64,000 nt of DNA from Perca fluviatilis (GCF_010015445.1 NC_053119.1:41847222-41911221), one strand, 5' to 3'; positions 20,660 to 32,885 are shown, counted from the stretch's first letter. Translations and numbers: made by a program. The notes: generated by a model not told the origin, from the sequence alone.

Positions 20660-20993
20660 TAGGCCTGCAACCTTTCTGAGATTCCACTAATCAGCATAAT
20701 TCAACACAGCGTAAACTTTGACCTATTTTGATGTTTTTTACATTTTTGGGAAGTTACATTTTTCATTTTCTGCACGACTAACAAAAATGACTGATTGATT
20801 GTTTCGACGAAGATCTACATGTATGCAATGTTTGTTCTTTGGTGACTAGCGTGACTTGAAATGTATTGAGTTACAATTACTAAATCTCAACATGCTTGAT
20901 TAGCCTAAATGTAGAGTTACTACAAGTTACTAAAAATTGTACAGTAAGTAATTACATAACTCAATAGGCCTACATAGTTACTTTGTGCTTCTG

Positions 20994-21053
20994 CCATGCA
21001 GGACCCATATATGTGTTCCCAGATTAAACCCATGCCCACTCGGCACATAAATA
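20994..21053. repeat. Left part of the 59-60-bp array, cut off by Tc1
   Basis: One array unit (TGCAGGACCCATATATGTGT, CAAACCCATGCCCACT-like) stops at the TA where Tc1 inserted. The array resumes directly at 22684. Confidence 0.85.
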
Positions 21054-22683
21054 CAGTGCCTTGCGAAAGTATTCGGCCCCCTTGAACTTTTCGACCTTTT
21101 GCCACATTTCAGGCCTCAAACATAAAGATATAAAACTGTATTTTTTTGTGAAGAATCAACAACAAGTGGGACACAATCATGAAGTGGAACGAAATTTATT
21201 GGATATTTCAAACCTTTTAAACAAATAAAAAACTGAAATATTGGGCGTGCAAAATTATTCAGCCCCCTTAAGTTAATACTTTGTAGCGCCACCTTTTGCT
21301 GCGATTACAGCTGTAAGTCGCTTGAGGTATGTCTCTATCAGTTTTGCACATCGAGAGACTGACATTTTTGCCCATTCCTCCTTGCAAAACAGCTCGAGCT
21401 CAGTGAGGTTGGATGGAGAGCGTTTGTGAACAGCAGTTTTCAGTTCTTTCCACAGATTCTCGATTGGATTCAGGTCTGGACTTTGACTTGGCCATTCTAA
21501 CACCTGGATATGTTTATTTGTGAACCATTCCATTGTAGATTTTGCTTTATGTTTTGGATCATTGTCTTGTTGGAAGACAAATCTCCGTCCCAGTCTCAGG
21601 TCTTTTGCAGACTCCATCAGGTTTTCTTCCAGAATGGTCCTTTATTTGGCTCCATCCATCTTCCCATCAATTTTAACCATCTTCCCTGTCCCTGCTGAAG
21701 AAAAGCAGGCCCAAACCATGATGCTGCCACCACCATGTTTGACAGTGGGGATGGTGTGTTCAGGGTGATGAGCTGTGTTGCTTTTACGCCAAACATAACG
21801 TTTTGCATTGTTGCCAAAAAGTTCGATTTTGATTTCATCTGACCACAGCACCTTCTTCCATGTTTGGTGTGTCTCCCAGGTGGCTTTTGGCAAACTTTAA
21901 ACGACACTTTTTATGGATATCTTTAAGAAATGTCTTTCTTCTTGCCACTCTTCCATAAAGGCCAGATTTGTGCAGTATACGACTGATTGTTGTCCTATGG
22001 ACAGAGTCTCCCAGCTCAGCTGTAGATCTCTGCAGTTCATCCAGAGTGATCATGGGCCTCTTGGCTGCATCTCTGATCAGTCTTCTCATTGTATGAGCTG
22101 AAAGTTTAGAGGGACGGCCGGTTTCGTAGATTTGATTTGTAGTGGTCTGATACTCCTTCCATTTCAATATTATCGCTTGCACAGTGCTCCTTGGGATGTT
22201 TAAAGCTTGGGAAATCTTTTTGTTTCCAAATCCGGCTTTAAACTTCTCCACAACAGTATCTCGGACCTGCCTGGTGTGTTCCTTGTTCTTCATGATGCTC
22301 TCTGCGCTTTACACGGACCTCTGAGACTATCACAGAGCTGGTGCATTTATACGGAGACTTGATTACACACAGCTGGATTCTATTTATCATCATTAGTCAT
22401 TTAGGTCAACATTGGATCATTCAGAGATCCTCACTGAACTTCTGGAGAGAGTTTGCTGCACTGAAAGTAAAGGGGCTGAATAATTTCTGCACGCCATTTT
22501 TCAGTTTTTTATTTGTTAAAAAAGTTTGAAATAGCCAATGAATTTCGTTCCACTTCATAATTGGGACCCACTTGTTGTTGATTCTTCACAAAAAATTACA
22601 GTTTTATATCTTTATGTTTGAGGCCTGAAATGTGGCAAAAGGTCGAAACGTTCAAGGGGGCCGAATACTTTCGCAAGGCACTG
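21054..22683 (-). mobile_element. Tc1-like transposon, complete ends, 1630 bp
   Basis: It starts CAGTGCCTTGCGAAAGTATT and ends with the exact complement, flanked by TA at 21052-21053 and 22684-22685. The inverted repeats are about 215 bp and nearly identical, with internal direct repeats around AAGTGGAACGAAATT. One transposase frame on the minus strand fills the interior but is broken. The insertion interrupted the 59-60-bp array of the host element. Confidence 0.97.
21273..22293 (-). pseudogene. Tc1/mariner transposase (DD34E), inactivated
   Basis: Reading from 22293, the N-terminal helix-turn-helix region (MKNKEHTRQVRDTVVEKF.., GRPSKLS) is followed by the catalytic domain with [13 protein letters not shown] and [11 protein letters not shown], which hold the DDE residues. 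The end is [10 protein letters not shown] frameshift lies near 21857-21862, just before the first catalytic Asp, and a stop codon TAA sits at 21642-21644 between the first and second Asp. All catalytic motifs are otherwise present, so inactivation looks recent. Confidence 0.95.
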
Positions 22684-23560
22684 TATGTCATGCAAGACCC
22701 ATATATGTGTTCCCAGATCAAACCCATGCCCACTCGGCCCATAAAACTTCTATGCAGGATCCATATATGCATTCCCAGTTCAAACCCATGCCCACTCGGC
22801 CCATAAATGTGCCATTCAAGACCCATATATGTGTTCCCAGTTCAAACCCATGCCCACTTGGACCATAAATATACAAAGCAGGACCCATATATGCATTCCC
22901 AGTTCAAACCCATGCCCACTTGGCCCATAAAAATGCCATGCAGGACCCATATATGTGTTCTCAGTTCAAACCCATGGCCACTTGGCCCATAAAAATGCCA
23001 TGCAGGACCCATATATGTGTTCCCAGATCAAACCCATGCCCACTTGGCCCATAAATATGCTATGCAGGACCCATATATGTGTTCTCAGTTCAAACCCATG
23101 GCCACTTGGCCCATAAAAATGCCATGCAGGACCCATAATTGTGTTCCCTGTTCAAACCCATGGGCACTTGGCCCATAAAAATGCCATGCCGGACCCATAT
23201 ATGCATTCCCAGTTCAAACCCATGGCCACTTGGCCCATAAAAATGCCATGCAGGACCCATATATGCATTCCCAGTTCAAACCCATGGCCACTTGGCCCAT
23301 AAACATTCTATGCAGGACCCATATATGCGTTCCCAGATCAAACCCATGGCCACTTGGCCCATAAACATTCTATGCAGGACCCATATATGCGTTCTCAGAT
23401 CAAACCCATGCCCACTTGGCCCATAAACATTCTATGCAGGACCCATATATGCGTTCCCAGATCAGACCCATGCCCACTTGGCCCATAAATATGCTATGCA
23501 GGACCCATATATGTGTTCTCAGTTCAAACCCATGCCCAATTGGCCCATGCCTGTCCCTTA
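22684..23560. repeat. Tandem array of a 59-60-bp unit, about 15 copies
   Basis: Units read CATGCAGGACCCATATATGT then GTTCCCAGTTCAAACCCATG then CCCACTTGGCCCATAAA. Variants alternate CAGTTC/CAGATC and CCCACT/GCCACT. The array lies next to the right terminal repeat. All long frames through it are repeat artefacts. Confidence 0.95.
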
Positions 23561-23724
23561 TGGGGCCCATGTAATCAGCTCATGTGGGCTTCCTATGTGG
23601 GACTCATACTACAAAACCTACATGGGACCCGCTGATTTCACCCAGCCAAAGCCCATGCCCACACAGTAACCATGGAACCCGTACTTAACCCATCTGGGCC
23701 CCACATGTCATTGCTGGCTGGGTA

Positions 23725-24214
23725 GTTTGCACAATGTGAATTAAAGGGATATTTCACCACTGGAAAGATGAATATATCTTTAAATTGGGTCACTTATGTA
23801 AAAGAAATGTGATTTTTGTTTTTAGAAATTGGTGCCTTCTAGGCCGAGAAAAGCCAGAAAATGTGTTTTTGGCTCATGTGGATGAAAGACACCAAATCCC
23901 AGAATGCACTTGCTTTGATTCACTACGAGGTCACCCCAAGCCACGCCTACCGTTTACAGAGAGGCAGTCAACTGAGTCAAGTCTATTGTGTTTTATTGTC
24001 ATTCGTTTCACCGTGGCTCAAGTGGTGTTACACATTCAAAATACATAAAAACGACATTATATAAAAACAACATACGAAACAGTGCACACACATTATAGGC
24101 TCCGTAAAGTTCAGCTAACACATACTAGCATTAGCGCTTGGTGGGCTGTAAACACAGAGTAGAAACACAGAGTAGAAACACAGCATGGAATGTAGAATGG
24201 TCAGCATTTAACAG
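23725..24214. other. No gene recognised
   Basis: AATTAAAGGGATATTTCACC near 23741 looks like the end of a common fish repeat. The rest is plain. CAGAGTAGAAACA is tandemly doubled near 24160. Confidence 0.35.
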
Positions 24215-25150
24215 TCACAAACTCCACCAGCAGTTATAATAATAAGTTTATTTGATATAGCACCTTTCACAGACAAAGTCACAAAGTGCTTTACATGATA
24301 AACATTTGTACAAAACATAGTAAGTTCTAAAACTAAAAAGACTACAAGACTAAAAACAATCATTAAAAGACACCAAAAAATTACATACATGAATCAAAAG
24401 CAAATTTAAACAAGTGTGTCTTCAGCTGCTTTTTAACAGCTTCAACAGAGACTGCAGAACGTAAAACAATAGGAAGCGCATTCCACAGGTTTTGCGCCAC
24501 CGCTTCAAAGGAACGGTCACCTCTAGTTTTTAAACGGGTGCATGGGACAACCAATAATCCATAGTTAGAAGACCTGAGGGGCCTGCTCGTAGTGTACGAA
24601 TGGAGCAAAGCTTTATAAGTCAGAACCAAAATTTTAAATTTGATCCTGAAGTTAATTGGAAGCTAATGTAATGAGTATAAAATTGGAGTGATGTGCGTCC
24701 TGCCAGACCTGGTCAGCAGCCTTGCAGCAGAGTTCTGGACTAGTTGTAGACGTTCCTGGGACGATTTGCTGAGACAGGTGAAAATAGAGTTGCAGTAATC
24801 AAGCCAAGATGAAATAAAAGCATGAATGATCATCTCAAGCTCAGAATGTGAAACAGCTCCTCTAAGTTTGGCAATGTTTCTTAATTGAAAGAAACATGTG
24901 CGGGTCAGAGATTTAATATTTTAATCCAAGTACATGTTATTATCAAATATTACACCAAGATTTTTCAGTTTGGACTGAACAGCTGAGGACAAGGAGCCCA
25001 GCAGCTGACTAATCTTGGAAGCTATAGTGTCCGGAACAACAATTATGACTTCGGTCTTATTTTCACTGGGCTGTAGAAAGTTGTTTGCGAGTCAATCCTT
25101 GATTGAATTGAAACATCTAAGCAATTTCAACACTTTCTCCCACTTCTGGT
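24215..25150 (-). mobile_element. CR1/Rex1-type LINE, 5'-truncated reverse transcriptase end
   Basis: On the minus strand the translation shows LGVIFD, FFQLRNIAKLRG, SSWLDYCNSIF, LQLVQNSAARLLTR, TSRPLRSS and LWNALPIVLRSA. These are C-terminal motifs of CR1/L2-group reverse transcriptases. The 3' UTR ends TTTATTT-complement with AAAGTGCTTTACATG at 24290. An in-frame stop just after LGVIFDNNMYLD, and loss of the LHWLP segment, mark it as dead. Confidence 0.85.
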
Positions 25151-26152
25151 AGCTGTGCCAAGAGAAATCTCAATCATTCCCAATCTTACAGAGATGGAGA
25201 GCGTAGGTATATGTAAGGAGATAACATAAGCACAGGCTAATTACTGATCACTAACATGCTAGTTAACATTAGTAATTAAACCTAAACAGCTAATGTAAGT
25301 CGAAAACTGCCTGTGAGCTTCTCCTGTACTATACGGTAATTCCTCTACTGTGTGACAGTAAGTCTCGTGGTTATGACCCAATCGTTAGCCTATTTTTATA
25401 AAAGCGTCTGCTACGGAGCCATAACCTGAGGTACAAGGTAATGGAGCCTTTTATACATTGTCGTGTTTCTTTAGAAATAAACAATGGACAAATAGAGTCT
25501 TTAAACGCTTCAGATGTAAAGTTATTCTCTGTCAAGTGACGTAAAAAAAAAATGGTGGTCAGTGGAATGCTAACAGTAGGTGATACCTTTGTAGCAACAA
25601 AATGGCGCCATCGAAGGTTCGAGTTCTGAAGCGAAGCTTAACCCCTTGGACTGACCTGCAGAGCAAATCTCAAATTTGCCGGAAGTTCGTCAGGGTTTAC
25701 CCAGGCTACCAAGGACCCCTAAAAGGAGCAGGGACCCCCTACTACCCTACCCTATGTATACAATATATATATTGTATACATTGAGTTGCATATTAAACTG
25801 GGCCTACAATAATGTGTAGGGCAGCCTAAAGCCTTTATACATAACTTTTTTACATAGAATACTAAGCTATTAAAATAGCCTAATATGTAACTGTTGGCAT
25901 GATTTTATAGTCAGTTTTAATGTTAAAACATACATGTGACGATTCACTGTGTCTGTGGATGGCCTTAGTGACTACCTTACCTATAGGCCAGTATGCCTAT
26001 TATCAGTGGGGATTTATATTTGTTAATAATATATTCATGTTAAGACTTTTAAATTGAACTTCAAAAATGAACAATAATTTGGAGGCCCCCCTGCATTGAC
26101 TCTGAGGACCCCCTGTTGAAGATCCCTGCTTTAGTCACTGGATCTCCTAACT
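25151..26152. other. Intergenic repeat-derived DNA, no gene
   Basis: It includes AAAATGGCGCCATCGAAGGT near 25600. Near 26090-26130 is a GGAGGCCCCCCTGCATTGAC and GACCCCCTGTTGAAGATCCC segment of the kind often found at fish repeat ends. I see no exon. Confidence 0.35.
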
Positions 26153-26445
26153 CAGGGGTGTCAAACTTATTTTAGTTCACGGGCCACATACCCCAATTTG
26201 ATCTCAAGTGGGCCAGACCAGTAACAGATCAGAAACTTTATCTGCCACAGAGTTTCTGTCAGCTTGATATTGGCAAATGCAAGTTGCTTCTGCTACGACA
26301 GCGTTCTAAGGCCATTGCAGGAAGAAAAAAATTGGAATTAATTAGTTCTCTGCAATTTTTACACTTTGCAAAGTCATCCAGTGGGCCTGACTGGACCCTT
26401 TGGCGGGCCAGTTCCGGCCCACGGGCCGTATGTTGGACACCCCTG
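26153..26445. mobile_element. hAT-type non-autonomous element, 293 bp
   Basis: Ends are CAGGGGTGTCAAACT and GTTGGACACCCCTG. Flanking 8-bp copies TCCTAACT and ACCTAACT match at 7 of 8 bases. The body carries CACGGGCCACATA and GGCCCACGGGCCGTA, typical of a widespread fish hAT family. Confidence 0.8.
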
Positions 26446-26545
26446 ACCTAACTGAACACCTATTGTGATTTTGGAGTGATGTGTTTTTACTACTTTCCAT
26501 CAAACACAAAAGGAAAGGAATATATTTTGGCAGAAGAATGCTGTT

Positions 26546-26725
26546 CAGGGCGCCTGGGTAGCTCATCCGGATTGAGCACGCGCCCATGTATAGAGGTTTA
26601 CTCCTTGACGCAGCAGCCGCGGGTTCGACTCTGGCCTGCGGCCCTTTTCTGCGTGTCTTTGCCCATCTCCCTCTTCCCTTTCATGTCTTCAGCTGTTCTA
26701 TAAAAATAGAGGCCAAAAAGAATCT
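26546..26725 (+). repeat. tRNA-derived SINE
   Basis: CAGGGCGCCTGGGTAGCTCA starts a tRNA-like head. B-box GGTTCGACTCT is at 26622-26632. The body reads CTGCGGCCC..TTTCATGTCTTCAGCTGT and ends in an AAAAATAGAGGCC tail. A partial inverted copy of its 3' half lies at 53098-53190. Confidence 0.75.
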
Positions 26726-27899
26726 TCAAGCGCTGCAGCTGTTCTGGGGGCTTTATTAACACACTTTAGATTGGGGTTTCCTTTATACATGCACAGATGT
26801 GTGTTGCCATTGTCATTAACTAAACCAAGTAGGATATAGTTTCTCAAGATGAATCTCCTCCCATTTACAGACTTGTAATGTCAAACCTGCCAGTATGGCA
26901 AGTCTCCATGTTACTGCACTGTTAGCTCTACAGAGCATAAAGCATGTGATGTGCCTGAACACTGTAAGCTCACTGTGAGGTACAGTCATAATATGAAAGA
27001 TAGCCACTAGGTGGCACCAGTGAACTTAGCTGGTTAGAAGCCAACTCTAGTTTATCCTGTTCATGTTAAAAGGCAGGAGCATATTTGGGAAAGCAAGTGT
27101 GTGACCCAGGAGTTGGTGGTTCACAACCCTGGATGGAATGAAACCTTATGGCATCAACCAGCTTACTTGAGTTATAATTCACTTACTTGGTTGTATGTTG
27201 CTATATGCAAAGGAAATGTGAGATTTTCAGTAGTGAAGACCTCCTGCTATATCTGTAATTACAAGTTAGGGATGTATACAAACCTTCAAACAAAGTTAAA
27301 ATATTTTCACCTCATGGATTTTGGAAATGAAGTGACCTTTCAAAATGTAAATTGATTTCTAAATAGGTGCTACATATACCTTTTGCCAATGAATTCACCA
27401 TGTCCCTGCAACATTAAAATAAACCTACAGTATTAAAATGCTCAATTAGTATCATGACAGAATATGAGACGAACCAATAGTCTACCTTTGTAAAGCTATA
27501 ACTTCCATTTGAATCATCCATGCAGGAAACTAAAGCAGCCTGTCGTCAGCTCAAAAGGAAATCCTGGCTAATCTCATGTCTGTATCACAGTTAAACAAGA
27601 ATACAAAAAAAGTACAGTGAAAGAACTCAACAATATAATGTATTACACACTTGATAACAAGAAGTTTGAATACCATAGGATACCATTGGGGTGACATACT
27701 GTTTAGATTAATAACATGAAAATCATAATTTGGCAATGTATATTTAAATTAAATAGATACAGGATATGCAATTAACTTTTCTGAGAATATATATAAATTA
27801 TTTATATATGTTTTGATTTATTGTATGTAGTTGAATGATCATGCAGTTGAAGTATAACATGTATTTTATTTTGATAGACTAAAAACAAAGCATGCTTTA
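26726..27899. other. Intergenic DNA upstream of the zfpm promoter
   Basis: AT-rich, with no recognised exon, SINE or LINE. 27780-27860 is very AT-rich. Confidence 0.35.
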
Positions 27900-28467
27900 C
27901 ATGGGATAAGTTTGAGCCAATAGGAGATGAGTGCGGTGCCACACGTCAGACGTAAGGGGCGTTCCAGAGAAGCGTCCTCTCCAGTCAGTAGTAAGCGGAG
28001 TTGACTGTGGCGCTCGAGCTCCATTGAGAGTAGCTCCCTGTTTCAGTGACTATACAGGCGGACGAGGGGGCGGACCGGCGAGAGGAAACTTCACCGAAAA
28101 CAACCTCCATATATAACTGTTATTATTTATCAGCGCTAATATTTCTGACGACAGACGGGTTTCTGCTGACAGACGCGCCAAGGGTTGCGCGAGGCGGCTC
28201 GCGCGGCGAAGGAATAACGTTAGCAGGAAAACGGAGAGAAAGGTGAGGTGAAGAAGAGAAGGAGGAGGACAGTGACAAGTAAGCGGACTGAGCCACAGGT
28301 AGCCCCCCACACGTTAGCTGTCGTGGCAGAAGAAATCAAAGTGCAGACGGGTCATGCGGATTTCTCCGGTCGCTGATCGGTAAACGGTGCGGAAAAAGAG
28401 AAGAAGAAGCAGAAAGCAGAAGAAGCCCGACCTCCGCCTGTCCGTCCGGTCCGAGGGAAGAGCCACC
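27900..28467 (+). promoter_or_regulatory. CpG-rich promoter and 5' UTR of the zfpm gene
   Basis: Base composition changes sharply from AT-rich to GC/CpG-rich at about 27930 (GGGGGCGGACCGGCGAGAGG, GCGCGAGGCGGCTCGCGCGG). A CCAAT box (GCCAATAGGAG) lies at about 27914. No strong TATA box stands near a clear start, as usual for CpG-island promoters. The exact transcription start and any non-coding first exon cannot be fixed from sequence alone. Confidence 0.6.
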
Positions 28468-28507
28468 ATGTCCCGGAGAAAGCAGAGCAAGCCCCGGCAG
28501 ATAAAGC
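28468..28507 (+). CDS. zfpm1/zfpm2: Friend-of-GATA (ZFPM/FOG) cofactor, first coding exon
   Basis: GCCACCATG is an ideal Kozak start. The 40-nt exon encodes MSRRKQSKPRQIK and the first base of an Arg codon, then the donor C|GTAAGA. This peptide is the start of ZFPM proteins, multi-zinc-finger nuclear cofactors that bind GATA factors. In the family the first dozen residues bind RBBP4/7 and recruit the NuRD repressor complex; SALL proteins share only MSRRKQ.KP. Lys8 is like mammalian ZFPM2 (ZFPM1 has Asn), whereas a carboxylesterase neighbour could fit the ZFPM1 chromosome region, so the paralogue is left open. No zinc-finger exon lies in the window. Confidence 0.88.
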
Positions 28508-28629
28508 GTAAGAACCCAGCAGCCTCACTGCTTCATGTTATTAGGGGCGGGGTGTGGAGGGAGCCACGCGCGCTCTGAGAAGAAGCCGCAGGTTTTGTGC
28601 GGCGCTTCGGTTGAATTATGCGTTCACTA

Positions 28630-29915
28630 TAAAAGTTAATAAGTAGTATAAAACCCAAGTGTAACGCCCGACTGTCTCGACAGTAGTTTTATGACACCGT
28701 TTATATGGGTAAGCGTCGCCTAAAACACAACCTAGACCCACACACAAGACTTTGTTGCGCATTTGATAATATCAGAAAATTGAACCTTAAAGTACAAGTT
28801 CAATTGAGTTCAGATAGGCTGCAGCATTTTCTCAGAAAAGCCGAGGGACGTAGCCCACCCTTTTTTTAAAGACCGTTTTTCAAAGCTATTTAAGCGCCAC
28901 TTTGGCAGCCTTGCTATCTAGACTGTGGAGGAATACAGAAAAGTTTTCATTTATTAGCCTGTACAGAATGCTTTGTCCATTGGCAGCTAGAACTGTAGCC
29001 GTGGCTTCCTGTTTAATTCTGTTGTGGAAACGTCAGTGTTCTCTGAAAAAGCCGATGTGAACAGAGATAAAGCAGCGATCCGATGTGAGCCCAGATAAAG
29101 ATTAAAATTGGATCTTTTTTATTTGTTTTCTGTCTGAGGCAGCGCCGAGGCCGCTGGTGCATTTCCCCCCCTGGCTTTTCACTTCTCTTTTCCAGAGATG
29201 GGGCGTCAGATAGGCCGCCTGGCTGATCTCTCCTGCTGATAGCTGCTTACAATTGGATCTTTTTTTCATCTATCCCTTTAACTCAATAATGCAATAATGC
29301 GTTTGAAAGGCCTTCTCTTGGTTTGGCGATTGGCTGGTCTCCGTGCTTGACGAGTTCTTCCTGTTCATAAAACGTGTGAAGGTTTATCGCTGGTGACTGA
29401 TGTTCAAAGTTGATATAAAAGCATATTAATGATGTTGTGATAGGCATTTTGCACACTGAGCTGACGAAGAGTCTCGGTCTAAATGTAATGTCATTATACT
29501 TTTAAGTGTTCATGTAGTCTATCTATTTGGAAGCCAGAGCTGGAATGGAAACATGACATCAGCAGGACAGTTTGTTTGGTAAGTTATCACATTGAGCAAA
29601 TAATGATATCTTGTCATCAGTGATTGTGTCACTGTGTTCCTAGAAACCGAGTGTCTAAAAGCAACATTTGGAGGCTGTTTGTTATCATCTTGCAGTTATA
29701 TATGATATCAATCATTTGTCATTTCTGACCAAATAACCAGATTAAGTATCCTGGCGCAAGTGACAGTAGTGTATTTGCTCGGAGATTTCTGATTTTTGAA
29801 AAAAATACATCCAATGGCAGTGACCAACCTTTTTTTCGTGCTGCAAATCTCAATTGTGAGTTTTGTTGAGACCAAAAGGTCAAAGGGAGCACGCAGCATT
29901 ACATCATGTCACTAA
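28630..29915. other. Repeat-poor proximal part of the zfpm intron
   Basis: Few repeats. A GC-rich patch at 29130-29260 (AGGCAGCGCCGAGGCCGCTG, CAGATAGGCCGCCTGGCTGA, CTGCTGATAGCTGC) stands out from its AT-rich surroundings and may be regulatory. Confidence 0.35.
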
Positions 29916-29919
29916 GTTG

Positions 29920-30300
29920 TAGGGGTGGGAATCACCCGAGGCCTCACGGTACGATAGCTTCACGATACCTATGTCACGATACCATGTTATTGTGATTTTA
30001 AACCTATTGCAATATTCTTTTATATACTGCAATTTATTACCTTTTTTCCCAAACTTCAAATTTTTCCCAATTTCAAATAATGTCCCCAAAAGAAAACTTT
30101 GTTTTATCTAAAAAGATACATTTCTTTGTTTGTTCATCTCACTTTCATTTTATTGCTGTAAAATCAGATTATCAAGCAGACAAACTGACCAACACATACA
30201 TAATAGATCCATATTTGGCGTCTGTGTATCAATACAGTATTGCACCCTCTACATAAATGATCTAGGTGATTGTCTCATTTTAATATCAGGCAGCTAGCAA
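29920..30300. repeat. hAT-like repeat fragment
   Basis: It starts GTAGGGGTGGGAATCACC and carries TCACGATACC and CACGATACCATG motifs. A related piece in the opposite orientation ends GTGATTCCCACCCTACA at 57660-57960. Confidence 0.5.
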
Positions 30301-30354
30301 GTAGTTTCATAGTTGTTGTTGAGTGTAAATGACAGGCAGCTTTCACACACACAT

Positions 30355-30680
30355 ATCGTTGTTTAAAGGGACAGTTCACCCCCAAATCAAAATACACATA
30401 CCTTGCTATTTATCAGTCTAAGCGATATCTCCAACACTGGCTATCATGCACCAAAACAATCTAGCACTGCAGGTAAGAGGAAAAATATGTATTTTTGATT
30501 TTGGGGCTTGTCCCCCTGAAAGCTCTGAATCGGCACCTCCAGGATTCAGAGCTGCAAAGCAGTCTGTCCTGTCAGCTAACATTAGCATTGGCTTCATTAA
30601 GCCAAAGTGCAGAACTGTCAACAGTATCGTACTGGGTTGTCAGGCCAATATCAAGCATTGTCACACATGACATAGTTTAT
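30355..30680. repeat. Interspersed repeat fragment
   Basis: AAAGGGACAGTTCACCCCCA followed by ATCAAAATACACATACC is a frequent fish repeat start. Its far end was not identified. Confidence 0.45.
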
Positions 30681-31371
30681 TAGGGGTCCAAGCCCGAGGG
30701 GGATGGGAAAACGCGGTTCACAGATCCAGCGGAGCTGTGGAACCCTATTGCTTTCCTAAGGATTATTATTATTTTTCTATGCCTAAAACAGATACTACAA
30801 CCTAAACCGTACATGGTAGGGAGGTGCCGTTTTCAGGACTGGTCCAGATCCCTGCATGGAACTGGGACAAAAAAATCCAAAATAGCAGAGATACGCGTTT
30901 GGCCCTATAACTCCCAAACCGTACATCGCACATTAAAAATAAACGGATCCATGCGTTCCCTGAATTCAGCTGAATCTCGTGATACAGGCCATGCCCACTG
31001 AAAATCATGATTTATCGTAAACATACTTTTTCTAACTCCTCCTAGACAGTGCAAACCGATCTGCACGAAACTTGGTAGGTAGCATTTCCAGACCGACATG
31101 ACAAAAAGCTATCAAAAGAATTTTTATAGGATAAAAATTGCGCAAATTATGCACAACCAAAACACATACTTTGCCATATCTCAGCCAAAATTAATGCTAT
31201 CAACCTGAAACTTTAGATTCTTGTTTACCATCGTGAATGAGGGGTAGGAAACATCTTCGGCTTCATCCTGCTCCTTTTCGGACAAATTTTTGAAATTAGA
31301 AATTGTAATAGTATTTTTAATATTATTTGTAAACACTGTATAGGTATTGTTCTTTTCCTTTGTGTGTTGCT

Positions 31372-31855
<484 letters not shown>

Positions 31856-31858
<3 letters not shown>

Positions 31859-32745
31859 AATTCAATTCAATTCATTTTATTTATAGTATCAAATCATAAC
31901 ATAAGTTATCTCGAGACACTTTACAGATAGAGTAGGTCTAGACCACACTCTATAATTTACAAAGCCCCAACAATTCCAACAATTCCAGTAATTCCCTCAA
32001 GAGCAAGCAGTGCGACAGTGGCGAGGAAAAACTCCCTCTTGGGAAGAAACCTCGGACAGACCCAGGCTCTTGGTAGGCGGTGTCTGACGAGCCGGTTGGG
32101 GTGTGATGAACAGTGGCGATAGTAGTCACATTAATAATGGAACAGTGACTGGATGTAGCGGGAAGCTGCAGGGTTCAGCAGGACGCAGCATGACATTGCA
32201 GGGCATCGCTGAGCTCAGCAGGGGTGCGGCAGGACCACGGCGACAGCTGCAACCAGGGTCTTGGTGCCAACGTTCTCAAGGAAATACGCTGGGGGAAAAA
32301 GCATAAGGACTCGGGGAGTAAACTCCCCAGAAGCTAGGATTAGTAACAAGCATTTCCGGGACGGGCTGCACACAAATAGTAATAGTAATAGTAATAGTAA
32401 CAGTAATAGAAACAGTAATAGAAAGGGAGAGGAGAGAGCAGCTCAGTGTGTCAAAGGAAGGAAGTCCCCGGCAGTCTAGGACTATAACAGCGTAACTATA
32501 ACAGGTAACTAAGAGAGACAGGTCATAAGGAGAGGTAGCTTTTTCGGGCTTAGAACTCTCCCCCCGCCGGATCTGGCTTGGCTGGCCTGCCTCCCTCTAC
32601 TTTGTTATGTATTATTAATCTAACAATTATGAAGAGAAGCAGTTGGGCCAGTTAGGTGAACACTGCAACTCCTCACCCCTAACTATAAGCTTTATCAAAT
32701 AGGAGAGTTTTAAGTTCATTCTTGAATGAGGTGACAGTTTCTGCC
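31856..32745 (-). mobile_element. LINE-type repeat, copy 1
   Basis: It starts with (ATTCA)n and TTTTATTTATAGTATCAAAT, then TTATCTCGAGACACTTTACA and GAAACCTCGGACAGACCCAG. A second copy in the same orientation is at 52437-53097. An (AATAGT)n tract at 32375-32420 is longer here than in copy 2. Confidence 0.8.
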
Positions 32746-32746
32746 C

Positions 32747-32794
32747 CCGATATATGTGTATATGTGTATATGTGTATATATATATATGTATGTG

Positions 32795-32825
<31 letters not shown>

Positions 32826-32885
32826 GTATGTATATATGTGTGTGTGTGTGTGTATGTGTATTTGTGTGTATGTGCGTATATGTAT
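32747..32885. repeat. (TA)n/(TG)n microsatellite
   Basis: It follows directly the end of the LINE-type repeat copy at 32745. Confidence 0.95.

Larger units (their letters stand above)
16410..23722. mobile_element. 7.3-kb TIR-flanked DNA transposon containing nested insertions
   Basis: The first 32 bases (starting CCCAGCCAGCAATGACATGT) are repeated exactly, inverted, at 23691-23722. TA dinucleotides flank both ends (16408-16409 and 23723-23724), as expected for a TA target duplication. Inside are a 136-147-bp tandem array, a 137-bp duplication, a possible coding exon (17417-17571), a MITE holding a hAT element, and a 59-60-bp array interrupted by Tc1. Removing the nested insertions leaves about 5.0 kb. 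The superfamily is not established from the ends alone. Confidence 0.8.

Noticed and set aside
22684..23560. Repeat protein encoded by the 59-60-bp array
   Set aside because: Period is not kept as a multiple of three across the array and all frames are open only because the unit lacks stops in places.
28387..28578. Longer zfpm frame starting upstream of the ATG
   Set aside because: The upstream start would be GTG, and the frame runs through the donor into intron. The ATG at 28468 has an ideal Kozak context and gives the known N-terminus.
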